A stretch of DNA of 5,628 nucleotides from Acidobacteriota bacterium (GTDB taxonomy: Bacteria > Acidobacteriota > Terriglobia > Terriglobales > Acidobacteriaceae): NCBI GenBank assembly GCA_021799405.1, contig JAJZAL010000044.1, positions 22,093 through 27,720 on the forward strand, in the 5' to 3' direction. The notes under the pieces are model-generated. The model saw only the letters and a program-made list of their open reading frames with translations. It did not search any database and had not been told where the DNA came from. This document shows positions 1 to 5,628 of the stretch, piece by piece; position 1 is the first letter of the stretch, and each line of letters opens with the position of its first letter. Position numbers and translations under genes: made by a program.

Positions 1-978
1 CGTGAGTCCTTGTCGCGAACCGAAATGCTGGATGCCGGGGCTGGAATTGGCAATATGGAGACGCAGTGACAGTTGCTGGGAAGAAATGCGGAAGATTCCG
101 CTGTTTCCGTCCGGGTCAGTCACCCATAAACTCCCGTGGCGATCAAAAATGGCCTCTTGTGACGAGCTGGTCTGGGTTAGCCAGCCTGCCTGGCGGACGC
201 CCTCTTGCGGCGGCAACGAGAGCATACGCATGCGCTTGTAGTCAAGGAACCAGACTCTACCGTTCGAGGATTCGGCGAATGCTCCTACGACTGGACATGA
301 AATACGAGTGTTGATAAAGTGCCGGGATCCCTTGGGCAGAAACACAATCTGTGTTCCAGTACCAGCCCACAGTGTTCCACGATCGTCTACGAAGAGCCTG
401 TCCGGCGAGTCGCCCAGATAGCCCCATGACTTGAAGTGCGTTTTCCATTTGTGACCTTCAAGGAGCCCCAATCCGCCGGTTGCTGCGACCCAGATCTTTC
501 CGTCCTGATCTTCGGCGAAACACCGCACAATGCCGAACGGAAATCCCTCGTGAATGAAATAATTCGTGACACGTCCTTCCTTCAGATAGCTGGCGCCGCC
601 GCGCAAGTATCCGATCCAAAGACCGCCGTCAGTAGTAGCCAATAGCGCCGAGACGGCGCGCGAACGAAAGCTTCCGTCCAGTGGTTTGTACAGTTCAAAC
701 GAAATGCCGTTGAAGCGAAAGAGTCCCTCCGTAGTTCCCACCCACAGATATCCGTCCTTCGTTTGGGCAAGAGCCAGTACGATACCGGACAATCCGTCTC
801 TACCGGTCCAGCCGGTGTGATACATCTGATCCAGCGGTTGCTGTGTATCCATTCCCGAGCCCGACCTGCACGCCCCCGCAACCACCAGCCAAACGCACGC
901 AGCCAGTATCCATCCCCGTGTGCCAGGCGACCTCGCCCGGCCACGCGCGATGCACTGCCGGAAGCATCGGATCAGCAT
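1..978 (-). CDS. Propeller-type two-component sensor, N-terminal part (runs off the left edge)
   Basis: Reading from an ATG at 978 down to base 1, the frame stays open for 326 codons without a stop, so this is the 5' part of a larger gene. After an Arg-rich n-region comes a hydrophobic stretch (about residues 23-36) ending in A-G-A-C37, which looks like an export signal and possibly a lipobox. A segment typical of acidobacterial sensors follows (Y53 H54 T55 ... W57 ... D61 G62 L63). Then come six repeats of the form 'DGxLWxGT..GL', with blade tryptophans at W79, W121, W163, W204, W243 and W285, spaced 42, 42, 41, 39 and 42 residues apart. This is the Reg_prop beta-propeller, normally a periplasmic ligand-sensing domain. 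Such proteins usually continue into a Y_Y_Y domain, a membrane helix and a histidine kinase, LytTR or GGDEF output, which here would lie outside the window. The start is uncertain: an in-frame ATG at 1026 would add 16 residues, and neither has a clear Shine-Dalgarno sequence. Confidence 0.85.
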   Translation of the reverse strand, partial: MLIRCFRQCIARGRARSPGTRGWILAACVWLVVAGACRSGSGMDTQQPLDQMYHTGWTGRDGLSGIVLALAQTKDGYLWVGTTEGLFRFNGISFELYKPLDGSFRSRAVSALLATTDGGLWIGYLRGGASYLKEGRVTNYFIHEGFPFGIVRCFAEDQDGKIWVAATGGLGLLEGHKWKTHFKSWGYLGDSPDRLFVDDRGTLWAGTGTQIVFLPKGSRHFINTRISCPVVGAFAESSNGRVWFLDYKRMRMLSLPPQEGVRQAGWLTQTSSSQEAIFDRHGSLWVTDPDGNSGIFRISSQQLSLRLHIANSSPGIQHFGSRQGLT

Positions 979-1075
979 CGCCGGCAATGCCCCCGAGCGC
1001 TCGAATAGGCTTGAGGTTGCAGACATGTGAAATTTCCGTATGCGTTGAGAGCCTGAGCATAATGCCGGACACCTC

Positions 1076-1090
1076 GAGTCCGCAAGACTC
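1076..1090. repeat. Small inverted repeat in the divergent intergenic region
   Basis: GAGTC at 1076-1080 and GACTC at 1086-1090 are perfect inverted arms around the five-base spacer CGCAA. The pair sits between the divergent sensor and DoxX-like genes, where an operator would be expected. Arms of five bases can easily occur by chance, so a regulatory role is only a possibility. I found no good -35/-10 pair for either gene in this gap. Confidence 0.25.
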
Positions 1091-1157
1091 AAAAGAAGCA
1101 GATACAGACGACCCTTCCGGGATTGGCGCAATGCCGCTGTCCCGCTAACGTGAGTAA

Positions 1158-1535
1158 GTGCAGCGACTGTACTCGATGTTTCCAAACGGCCCCCCCGGAG
1201 TTGCGCTCGTGGCCTTGAGGGTAGTAACGGTGGCCCTGCTTCTGGTCGATGAGATTGCTTATCGAGATGGGCCTTCCGGTTTTGCTGTCATTGTGTCTTC
1301 GGTCGTGGCGTTTTGCCTTATCCTCGGAGCCCTGACCCCATATGCCGCGATTGTCGCTGCAGCCTTGGAGTTGTTGCGCCTGCAGGTGAAGCCTCATGGG
1401 GATGTGTTTCATACCATGGTGGCAGTCGTCATAAGCCTTTCGATTGCTGCACTGGGCCCGGGTGCATACTCGCTGGACTGCAAGATTTTCGGACGGCACG
1501 TGGTGAGCTTGCCTTCTGATAAGGACGATTCATGA
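1158..1535 (+). CDS. DoxX-like small integral membrane protein
   Basis: A 125-residue hydrophobic protein. It has about four membrane segments (roughly residues 14-31, 42-57, 61-73 and 87-103) and a C-terminal signature GPGAYSLDCKIFGR at residues 100-113. The 'LGPGxYSLD' ending after the last helix is characteristic of DoxX-like and related four-helix membrane proteins. The molecular role of most members is not known, so no reaction is assigned. I chose the GTG at 1158, giving M-Q-R-L-Y-S-M-F-P, because the short motif before the first helix resembles what I recall of related proteins. An internal ATG at 1176 is the alternative. The ribosome site is weak (GTGAG just upstream). The gene is divergent from the propeller sensor. 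Its TGA stop overlaps an ATG at 1532, but the frame that ATG opens is not convincing as a gene. Confidence 0.75.
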   Translation: MQRLYSMFPNGPPGVALVALRVVTVALLLVDEIAYRDGPSGFAVIVSSVVAFCLILGALTPYAAIVAAALELLRLQVKPHGDVFHTMVAVVISLSIAALGPGAYSLDCKIFGRHVVSLPSDKDDS

Positions 1536-1910
1536 AACCGGCTGAGCCCCCGAATCATCCTCGTGCAACGGGATTATACCGCTGTCAAGATTCAGCCGGC
1601 CCAACCCTCTTCATTTGTTGGCTGCCCGGCCATCGGTTCTTGCGCCTCCGGACCTGGGGCTGTTTCTCAGATTTCCCGGGAGTGATTGCCCCCTTGGCAG
1701 CCGCGCCAGACCGCCTGCAAATCTTTGGACGACGCCTTCTCATGACAGCGAAGACAACAATCTTCAATCCAGCTCAACTTCGACGAACAGACATTGGAGA
1801 AGGATCGCAATTCGCCATCTACAGAAGAATCGTTGTGCCAATCGAATCCTTCTCTTCATCAGAACATCCGAAACGCACCATTCAAATGTTTCGCAAACAG
1901 GAGTACGAAG
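1536..1910. other. 375-bp stretch with no supported gene
   Basis: No frame on either strand gives a protein I recognise. A plus-strand frame opens at an ATG (1532) overlapping the DoxX-like stop and stays open to 2143. However, its second half lies over the reductase gene in another frame, and its first half is rich in Arg, Pro and Trp with no domain-like pattern. The only local structure I noticed is a short inverted repeat, GAAGA (1750-1754) and TCTTC (1761-1765). The segment must hold the promoter of the reductase unless that gene is read through from 1158. I could not pick out a convincing -35/-10 pair. Confidence 0.5.
1898..1903 (+). promoter_or_regulatory. Ribosome binding site that fixes the reductase start
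   Basis: CAGGAG lies seven bases before the ATG at 1911, a near-ideal Shine-Dalgarno sequence and spacing. It favours 1911 over the longer in-frame TTG start at 1794, whose extra 39 residues are polar and unlike any short-chain dehydrogenase N-terminus. Confidence 0.8.
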
Positions 1911-2663
1911 ATGGCAGGCAAACTGGAAGGCAAGATTGCGCTGGTCACGGGTGGAAGTTCAGGGATAGGCCTCGCGACAGCAAAAGAGTTCATCAAGGAA
2001 GGCGCTTTCGTCTTCATCACCGGACGCCGTCAGGCGCAGCTCGAATCAGCTGTCGCCGTATTGGGAAGCCACGCAAAGGCGGTGCAGGCAGACGCTTCGA
2101 GGCTCACGGATCTGGATGCGCTCTATCAACAGATTCAGCATGAAAAGGGCCGTCTGGATGTGCTGTTCGTCAATGCTGGAGGTGGTTCATTCGCCCCTAT
2201 CGGACAGATCACTGAGGAGCAATTCGATGAAACATTTCACACGAACGTAAAAGGGGTTCTCTTCACTGTCCAGAAGGTTCTGCCGCTGATCCCGGACGGC
2301 GGGGCGATCGTGCTGAACGCTTCCATCGTCTCAGTTCAGGGCAACCCCAACTTCAGCGTCTACTCGGCCAGTAAGGCGGCGGTCCGTTCCTTTGCCCGCG
2401 GATGGACCAGCGACCTGAAAAATCGCAGGATCCGCGTCAACGTGATTAGCCCCGGCCCAATCGACACTCCAGGGCTCAGTGGCCTGGCCGAAACCGAGGA
2501 GCAAAAGAACGCGCTCTACCATCAGCTGGCTTCGACCGTGCCGCTCGGTCGCCTCGGCAAACCGGAAGAGATTGCCAGGGCCGTTGTTTTCCTCGCATCC
2601 GATGACGCCAGCTTTGTCGCTGGCATCGAGCTCTTTGTAGACGGTGGAACAGTCCAGATTTGA
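1911..2663 (+). CDS. Short-chain dehydrogenase/reductase (classical SDR)
   Basis: A 250-residue cytosolic oxidoreductase, the usual length for a classical SDR. The cofactor motif TGxxxGIG is at residues 13-20. G38-R39-R40 follows the second strand, and the arginines suggest a preference for NADP(H). D61 is placed as in other members to contact the adenine ring. N88-A89-G90 is the conserved NAG motif. The catalytic tetrad is complete: N112, S138, Y151 and K155 (YSASK). P181-G182-P183 follows the sixth strand, and the protein ends with the typical 'FVDGG' close to the C-terminus. It is therefore expected to be active. The substrate cannot be read from sequence: such proteins are often named glucose 1-dehydrogenase or 3-oxoacyl-ACP reductase by default. 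The sugar symporter 209 bp downstream is a weak hint toward a sugar or polyol. No regulator gene of the TetR, LysR or HxlR kind is adjacent. Confidence 0.93.
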   Translation: MAGKLEGKIALVTGGSSGIGLATAKEFIKEGAFVFITGRRQAQLESAVAVLGSHAKAVQADASRLTDLDALYQQIQHEKGRLDVLFVNAGGGSFAPIGQITEEQFDETFHTNVKGVLFTVQKVLPLIPDGGAIVLNASIVSVQGNPNFSVYSASKAAVRSFARGWTSDLKNRRIRVNVISPGPIDTPGLSGLAETEEQKNALYHQLASTVPLGRLGKPEEIARAVVFLASDDASFVAGIELFVDGGTVQI

Positions 2664-2705
2664 TTCCCTGACGTCTTGAGATTCGCCATCTGGTTATAGA
2701 AATCC

Positions 2706-2730
2706 AAACAGGCCTTTTGGCCTCGGTTTT
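2706..2730 (+). terminator. Possible terminator after the reductase
   Basis: AGGCC (2710-2714) and GGCCT (2719-2723) form a five-pair stem with a TTTT loop. AAAC before it can pair with GTTT after a two-base bulge, and the structure ends in TTTT (2727-2730). It lies 43 bases past the stop at 2663. The stem is short and the T run is brief, so termination would probably be partial. Confidence 0.4.
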
Positions 2731-2738
2731 CGTTCATC

Positions 2739-2768
2739 TGGCCAGCGACTGACGGATGCCACTACAAT
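2739..2768 (+). promoter_or_regulatory. Candidate sigma-70-type promoter for the sugar symporter
   Basis: TACAAT at 2763-2768 matches the -10 consensus at five of six positions. TGGCCA at 2739-2744, 18 bases upstream, matches the -35 consensus at four of six. Transcription would start near 2775, leaving a leader of roughly 100 bases before the ATG at 2873. It lies just after the terminator-like hairpin, as expected for an independent transcription unit. This is a by-eye match only. Confidence 0.35.
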
Positions 2769-2872
2769 CTGTGCAGTCGGATTTGCCCACGTACCCCATT
2801 CAACCGTGTCGAACCTGCTTCGGTGAACAACGGGCGCGTCCATGCAACCGGCGACACCTCGATGGAGACTTC

Positions 2873-4267
2873 ATGAAAGCTACAGCGCAAACGGTTACAA
2901 CTGAAGCTCACCCCAAAGCCGCTGCCGTTATGATCGGCTTGCTGGGGGCCCTCGCCGGCCTGATGTTCGGACTGGATATCGGCGTCATTTCCGGCGCGGA
3001 ACAGTTTATTAAGGCGGATTTCGGCATCTCCGACACCATGCTGGAGCACATCGTGAGTTGGATGATGCTCGGCGCTGCGGTCGGCGCCATCGCAGGCGGG
3101 TGGATGGCGAAGAGCCTGGGGCGCAAGCGCTCCCTGATGTTGGGCTCGCTGATTTTTGTTGCGGCCTCCATCATGTGCGGCGCGGCCGAGTCCGTAGCCG
3201 TTCTGCTCACCGGACGCCTGATCCTCGGCGTCTCTATCGGCATTCTTTCCTTCACGGCACCCATTTATCTGGCGGAAATCGCGCCCGAAAATATTCGCGG
3301 CTCCATGGTGTCGTTTTATCAGTTGATGATCACGATTGGCATTTTTGTCGCCTACCTGTCCGATCTGGCCTTCAGCTACTCTGGCAACTGGCACTGGATG
3401 CTCGGCATCATTGCCATTCCGGGCGCTCTATTCTTTCTGGGGATCTTCTCGCTGCCCGACAGCCCACGCTGGCTGATGATGCGCGGACGCAAGGAAGAAG
3501 CCACGAAAGTGCTTATCAGGCTGCGCGGCAACCCGAAGATCGTGGAGCAGGAAGAGCAGGAAATCGCAGCACAGCTCAGCATCCCGCAGCACGGCTGGCA
3601 CATGTTCCTGCAGAATAGCAATTTCCGGCGCTCGGTAGGCCTCGGCGTGCTGCTCCAAATCGTGCAGCAGTTCACCGGCATGAATGTGGTGATGTACTAT
3701 GCTCCGATCATTTTCAGGGACATGGGATATCAGAAGGAAGCGCAGATGGTCTTCACCGCCATCGTCGGTTTGACCAACGTATTGGCTACATTCATTGCCA
3801 TCTGGCTGGTCGACAAATTGGGCCGTAAGCCCATCCTCTACACCGGCTTTTCTGTCATGGCCATCGGCATGGCAGTCGTTGGCATCATGATGCATCTGGG
3901 CATCAATACCCATGTCGAGCAGATCTTCACCGTCGCGATGCTCCTGCTCTTCATCGTCGGCTTCGCCATGTCGGCAGGTCCACTCATTTGGATTTTGTGC
4001 TCGGAGGTGCAGCCGATCAACGGACGCGACTTCGGCATTGCTCTTTCCACGCTGACCAATTGGATTGCCAATTTCGTGGTCGGCGCCACCTTCCTCACCC
4101 TGCTCAACAACTTTGGCCATGCTCAAACCTTCTGGCTCTATGCCGGATTCAACGTGCTGTTCATATTGATTACGGTTTTCCTGGTGCCGGAAACCAAAAA
4201 CATCACTCTGGAATTCATCGAACGCAACCTCATGGCCGGCAAGCCACTGCGCAAGATAGGTCGATAA
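2873..4267 (+). CDS. galP: GalP-type sugar/H+ symporter (major facilitator superfamily, sugar porter)
   Basis: A 464-residue, 12-helix inner-membrane transporter that resembles E. coli galactose permease GalP along its whole length and, as I recall it, matches it in length. It should import a hexose such as galactose or glucose with a proton. Visible motifs are GLDIGVISGA with D35, the likely proton-coupling Asp; GRKR at 83-86; PENIRG with R142; Q150 in helix 5; PDSPRW at 195-200; QQFTGMN at 265-271, with the sugar-contacting Gln pair Q265/Q266 and N271; GRK at 317-319; SAGPLIW at 367-373; and PETK at 439-442. The start at 2873 is preceded by GGAG (2864-2867) five bases upstream and gives a GalP-like short N-terminus. 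An in-frame ATG at 2756 would add 39 unrelated residues and overlap the promoter candidate. One oddity is H174 in W-H-W-M-L-G, where E. coli GalP, AraE and XylE have arginine. Exact sugar specificity is inferred. Confidence 0.93.
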   Translation: MKATAQTVTTEAHPKAAAVMIGLLGALAGLMFGLDIGVISGAEQFIKADFGISDTMLEHIVSWMMLGAAVGAIAGGWMAKSLGRKRSLMLGSLIFVAASIMCGAAESVAVLLTGRLILGVSIGILSFTAPIYLAEIAPENIRGSMVSFYQLMITIGIFVAYLSDLAFSYSGNWHWMLGIIAIPGALFFLGIFSLPDSPRWLMMRGRKEEATKVLIRLRGNPKIVEQEEQEIAAQLSIPQHGWHMFLQNSNFRRSVGLGVLLQIVQQFTGMNVVMYYAPIIFRDMGYQKEAQMVFTAIVGLTNVLATFIAIWLVDKLGRKPILYTGFSVMAIGMAVVGIMMHLGINTHVEQIFTVAMLLLFIVGFAMSAGPLIWILCSEVQPINGRDFGIALSTLTNWIANFVVGATFLTLLNNFGHAQTFWLYAGFNVLFILITVFLVPETKNITLEFIERNLMAGKPLRKIGR

Positions 4268-4299
4268 AAGGCGATCAGCCAGTCCGAAAACGCCACAAG

Positions 4300-4327
4300 A
4301 AAAGCCGCACGTTATGTGCGGCCTTTT
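4300..4327. terminator. Strong hairpin terminator, usable from both strands
   Basis: The arm AAAAGCCGCAC (4300-4310) pairs with GTGCGGCCTTTT (4316-4327) around the loop GTTAT, with one bulged C. An A run on one side and a T run on the other mean it can stop transcription arriving from either direction. It lies 32 bases after the symporter stop and also faces the convergent membrane-protein gene that ends at 4498. Confidence 0.88.
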
Positions 4328-4410
4328 CATATCCGGAGGCTGTGTCATCTCCGGGAAATCTGACTCGAGTCCCGCACATCAGTACGAATGGGCGTCTCTA
4401 TAGTGCCTCG

Positions 4411-4427
4411 ACAGAACCCGGTTCTGT
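4411..4427. repeat. Hairpin-forming inverted repeat between convergent genes
   Basis: ACAGAAC (4411-4417) and GTTCTGT (4421-4427) are perfect seven-base arms around CCG. It sits 71 bases beyond the stop of the minus-strand membrane-protein gene and could stabilise or end that transcript. No T run follows on either strand, so it is not a classical intrinsic terminator. Confidence 0.4.
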
Positions 4428-4497
4428 GAGTCGCAGCTATCATCGCGCACCGGATCCCTCCTTACCGTGCCCTCCCTGGCGCTCTCACCTGCTTCCG

Positions 4498-5460
4498 TCA
4501 GCTGAGCTCTGTCTTGATGTGGGTACGAATGAGCCGGGGTACGAGCAGAAGTGTCACCGCATAGAGGAAGATCGATGTGGCCGTGAACGCAAGATGCCCG
4601 TGGCGCACGTCCTCAAACAGCAGCTTGACCGCTCCCAGGACCAGCGCCGTCCACGCCAGCCACGCCAACTCTTTCCGCTGCCATTTCGAACCGCTCCACG
4701 CGAGTCCGAGCGCAAAGGCGCAGGCAACAAAGGTCCTGATCACGGCCACGTGTTGCGGGCCGGGCGTGAATGGCGCCGCATGGAGTTTCGTCCCGATCCA
4801 CACCACTCCCCAGACTAGGAGTCCCCCCGAAGTGCATACGCTCAGGGCCGCACCCGTCAACACCAGCAGGCGATTCCACCAAAAGTCAGCGGCGGATTGC
4901 AAGAATGCGATGCAACACAGAACGGCCGCGACCGTAACCAGAACCATCGTTCCTCCGGGCGCACCAGGAAGCGGTCCGGCAAAAGCTTTCGCGCTCCACA
5001 GTAGCAACCCCGATGCGACGGTAATCACAGCCAAAGCGGCGAGACTGTGGAATTCCAGCGAGAAATGGTGGATTCGCCGCGCTGCAAAACTTGTTCCCAC
5101 GGCAAAGACTGCGACGCAGATAGCCAGCCACGTGCCGGGCAGGCTCAGGAAACACCCTGCAAGCAGAAGAGCCAGGCTACCCGTCGCATAAACGTGATAG
5201 TTCCGCTGCGCGTGGACCCGCTCGAACCAGGCAAAGCTCACAGTGTAGCCTGCCGCCGAGGCCACCAGGCAGAACATCCCGAGGATGATTTCCGCCCTGC
5301 CCGACCAGAAGGTCAGAAAGCTCCGATACGTAAGCAGGAACGCGGTCAGTGTCTGCGCTGTCTCAAAGACGGATATGCCGCGGCGCAGCAGAATCGTCTG
5401 CGTGCTGGCGCTCGCCGCATACAGGAAAAGCAGCAGAGGCGCAGCCGTCAGCAGAAACAA
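4498..5460 (-). CDS. Multi-pass membrane protein of unknown function, start uncertain
   Basis: From a TTG at 5460 this encodes 320 residues, almost entirely hydrophobic. There are roughly ten to eleven membrane segments, for example near residues 1-17, 57-78, 88-107, 109-126, 134-155, 168-187, 194-222, 238-257, 264-280 and 290-310. A basic loop at about 258-263 reads KWQRKE, and the C-terminus VPRLIRTHIKTELS is basic. I do not recognise a catalytic motif. The pattern AWSGSKWQRKELAWLAW, then VKLLFEDVRHGH, then a last helix ending in LLLVPRL, resembles the C-terminal part of larger acidobacterial membrane proteins of unknown role, possibly related to the DUF2339 group; this is from memory and weak. 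TTG is the only common start codon upstream in frame. The frame stays open to 5523 without ATG or GTG, and there is no Shine-Dalgarno sequence, so the 5' end may be truncated, frameshifted or mis-started. The gene is convergent with the symporter. Confidence 0.7.
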   Translation of the reverse strand: MFLLTAAPLLLFLYAASASTQTILLRRGISVFETAQTLTAFLLTYRSFLTFWSGRAEIILGMFCLVASAAGYTVSFAWFERVHAQRNYHVYATGSLALLLAGCFLSLPGTWLAICVAVFAVGTSFAARRIHHFSLEFHSLAALAVITVASGLLLWSAKAFAGPLPGAPGGTMVLVTVAAVLCCIAFLQSAADFWWNRLLVLTGAALSVCTSGGLLVWGVVWIGTKLHAAPFTPGPQHVAVIRTFVACAFALGLAWSGSKWQRKELAWLAWTALVLGAVKLLFEDVRHGHLAFTATSIFLYAVTLLLVPRLIRTHIKTELS

Positions 5461-5628
5461 GGGCGAGACCGCGGGATAATCAGGCCGCGAAGCTGCCGGG
5501 CTGGAATAGACCGTGATTAGCCCTCATTTCTCACAGGCAAGTTGTCGAGAGCGGCGGGTGGAATGAAGAAAAGTGATTGGAAAGGCCGTCATTTCATGGC
5601 ATAACTGCGTTGTCAAAGCGTAGTTGGA

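Noticed and set aside
582..944. A 120-codon minus-strand frame
   Set aside because: It overlaps the propeller sensor in a different frame; the sensor frame shows repeated blade motifs with regular tryptophan spacing and this one does not.
1035..1063. CATAAT at 1058-1063 as a -10 box for the DoxX-like gene
   Set aside because: No acceptable -35 hexamer lies 16-18 bases upstream.
1794..1910. N-terminal extension of the reductase from a TTG at 1794
   Set aside because: The extra residues are unlike any SDR N-terminus, while the ATG at 1911 has an ideal CAGGAG site seven bases upstream and gives the normal family length.
1532..2143. A 203-codon plus-strand frame overlapping the DoxX-like stop
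   Set aside because: More than 230 bases lie over the well-supported reductase in another frame, and the remaining part has no recognisable domain or membrane pattern and is rich in Arg and Pro.
2756..2872. N-terminal extension of the symporter from an ATG at 2756
   Set aside because: The added 39 residues do not resemble sugar porters and cover a -10 candidate, whereas 2873 has a GGAG site and gives a GalP-like length.
3428..4348. A 306-codon minus-strand frame opposite the symporter
   Set aside because: Its His-, Asp- and Gln-rich composition is typical of the reverse complement of a GC-rich membrane-protein gene; the symporter on the plus strand is unambiguous.
3988..4818. A 276-codon plus-strand frame spanning the symporter end, the terminator and the membrane-protein gene
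   Set aside because: It crosses a strong terminator and two well-supported genes in other frames, with low-complexity Arg/Pro-rich content.
4577..5191. A 204-codon plus-strand frame opposite the membrane protein
   Set aside because: It is the shadow of the hydrophobic minus-strand gene and has no recognisable features of its own.
5588..5616. A promoter for the minus-strand membrane protein: TTGACA at 5616-5611
   Set aside because: The -35 hexamer is perfect, but the best -10 at a 17-base spacing (AATGAC, 5593-5588) matches only three of six positions, so I did not list it as a feature.

Overview
The window looks like a moderately GC-rich soil-type bacterial chromosome, most likely Acidobacteriota (Terriglobia class). 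Three things point there. One is a sensor protein that opens with a 'YHTGWTxxDGL' segment followed by two-component-regulator propeller blades. Another is a small DoxX-like membrane protein ending in a 'GPGAYSLDxxxFGR' signature. The third is an unnamed multi-pass membrane protein whose C-terminal style I associate with that phylum. This placement is inference from family resemblance, not from a marker gene.

Layout: (1) Positions 1-978, minus strand: the N-terminal 326 codons of a large propeller-type sensor. It has no stop codon in the window and runs off the left edge. (2) Positions 1158-1535, plus strand: a small DoxX-like membrane protein transcribed divergently from the sensor across a 179-bp gap. 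(3) Positions 1536-1910: about 375 bp with no convincing gene. (4) Positions 1911-2663, plus strand: a complete classical short-chain dehydrogenase/reductase with a good ribosome binding site. (5) Positions 2873-4267, plus strand: a complete GalP-type sugar/H+ symporter, preceded by a possible terminator and a possible promoter and followed by a strong, roughly symmetrical terminator. (6) Positions 4498-5460, minus strand: a multi-pass membrane protein of unknown function, convergent with the symporter. Its 5' end is unclear: the open frame continues upstream to 5523 without any ATG or GTG.

How they may work together: the symporter imports a hexose such as galactose or glucose, and the reductase could act on a sugar or another carbonyl. 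A weak terminator-like hairpin and a separate promoter candidate lie between them, so a joint pathway is only a guess. The propeller sensor would be a periplasmic or lipid-anchored input domain for a signalling protein whose output domain lies outside the window.

I see no rRNA, tRNA, CRISPR array, insertion sequence, phage gene or defence system. Nothing here amounts to a clear new system. The points most worth a second look are the ambiguous start of the membrane protein, the empty 375-bp stretch, and an unusual histidine in the sugar transporter.
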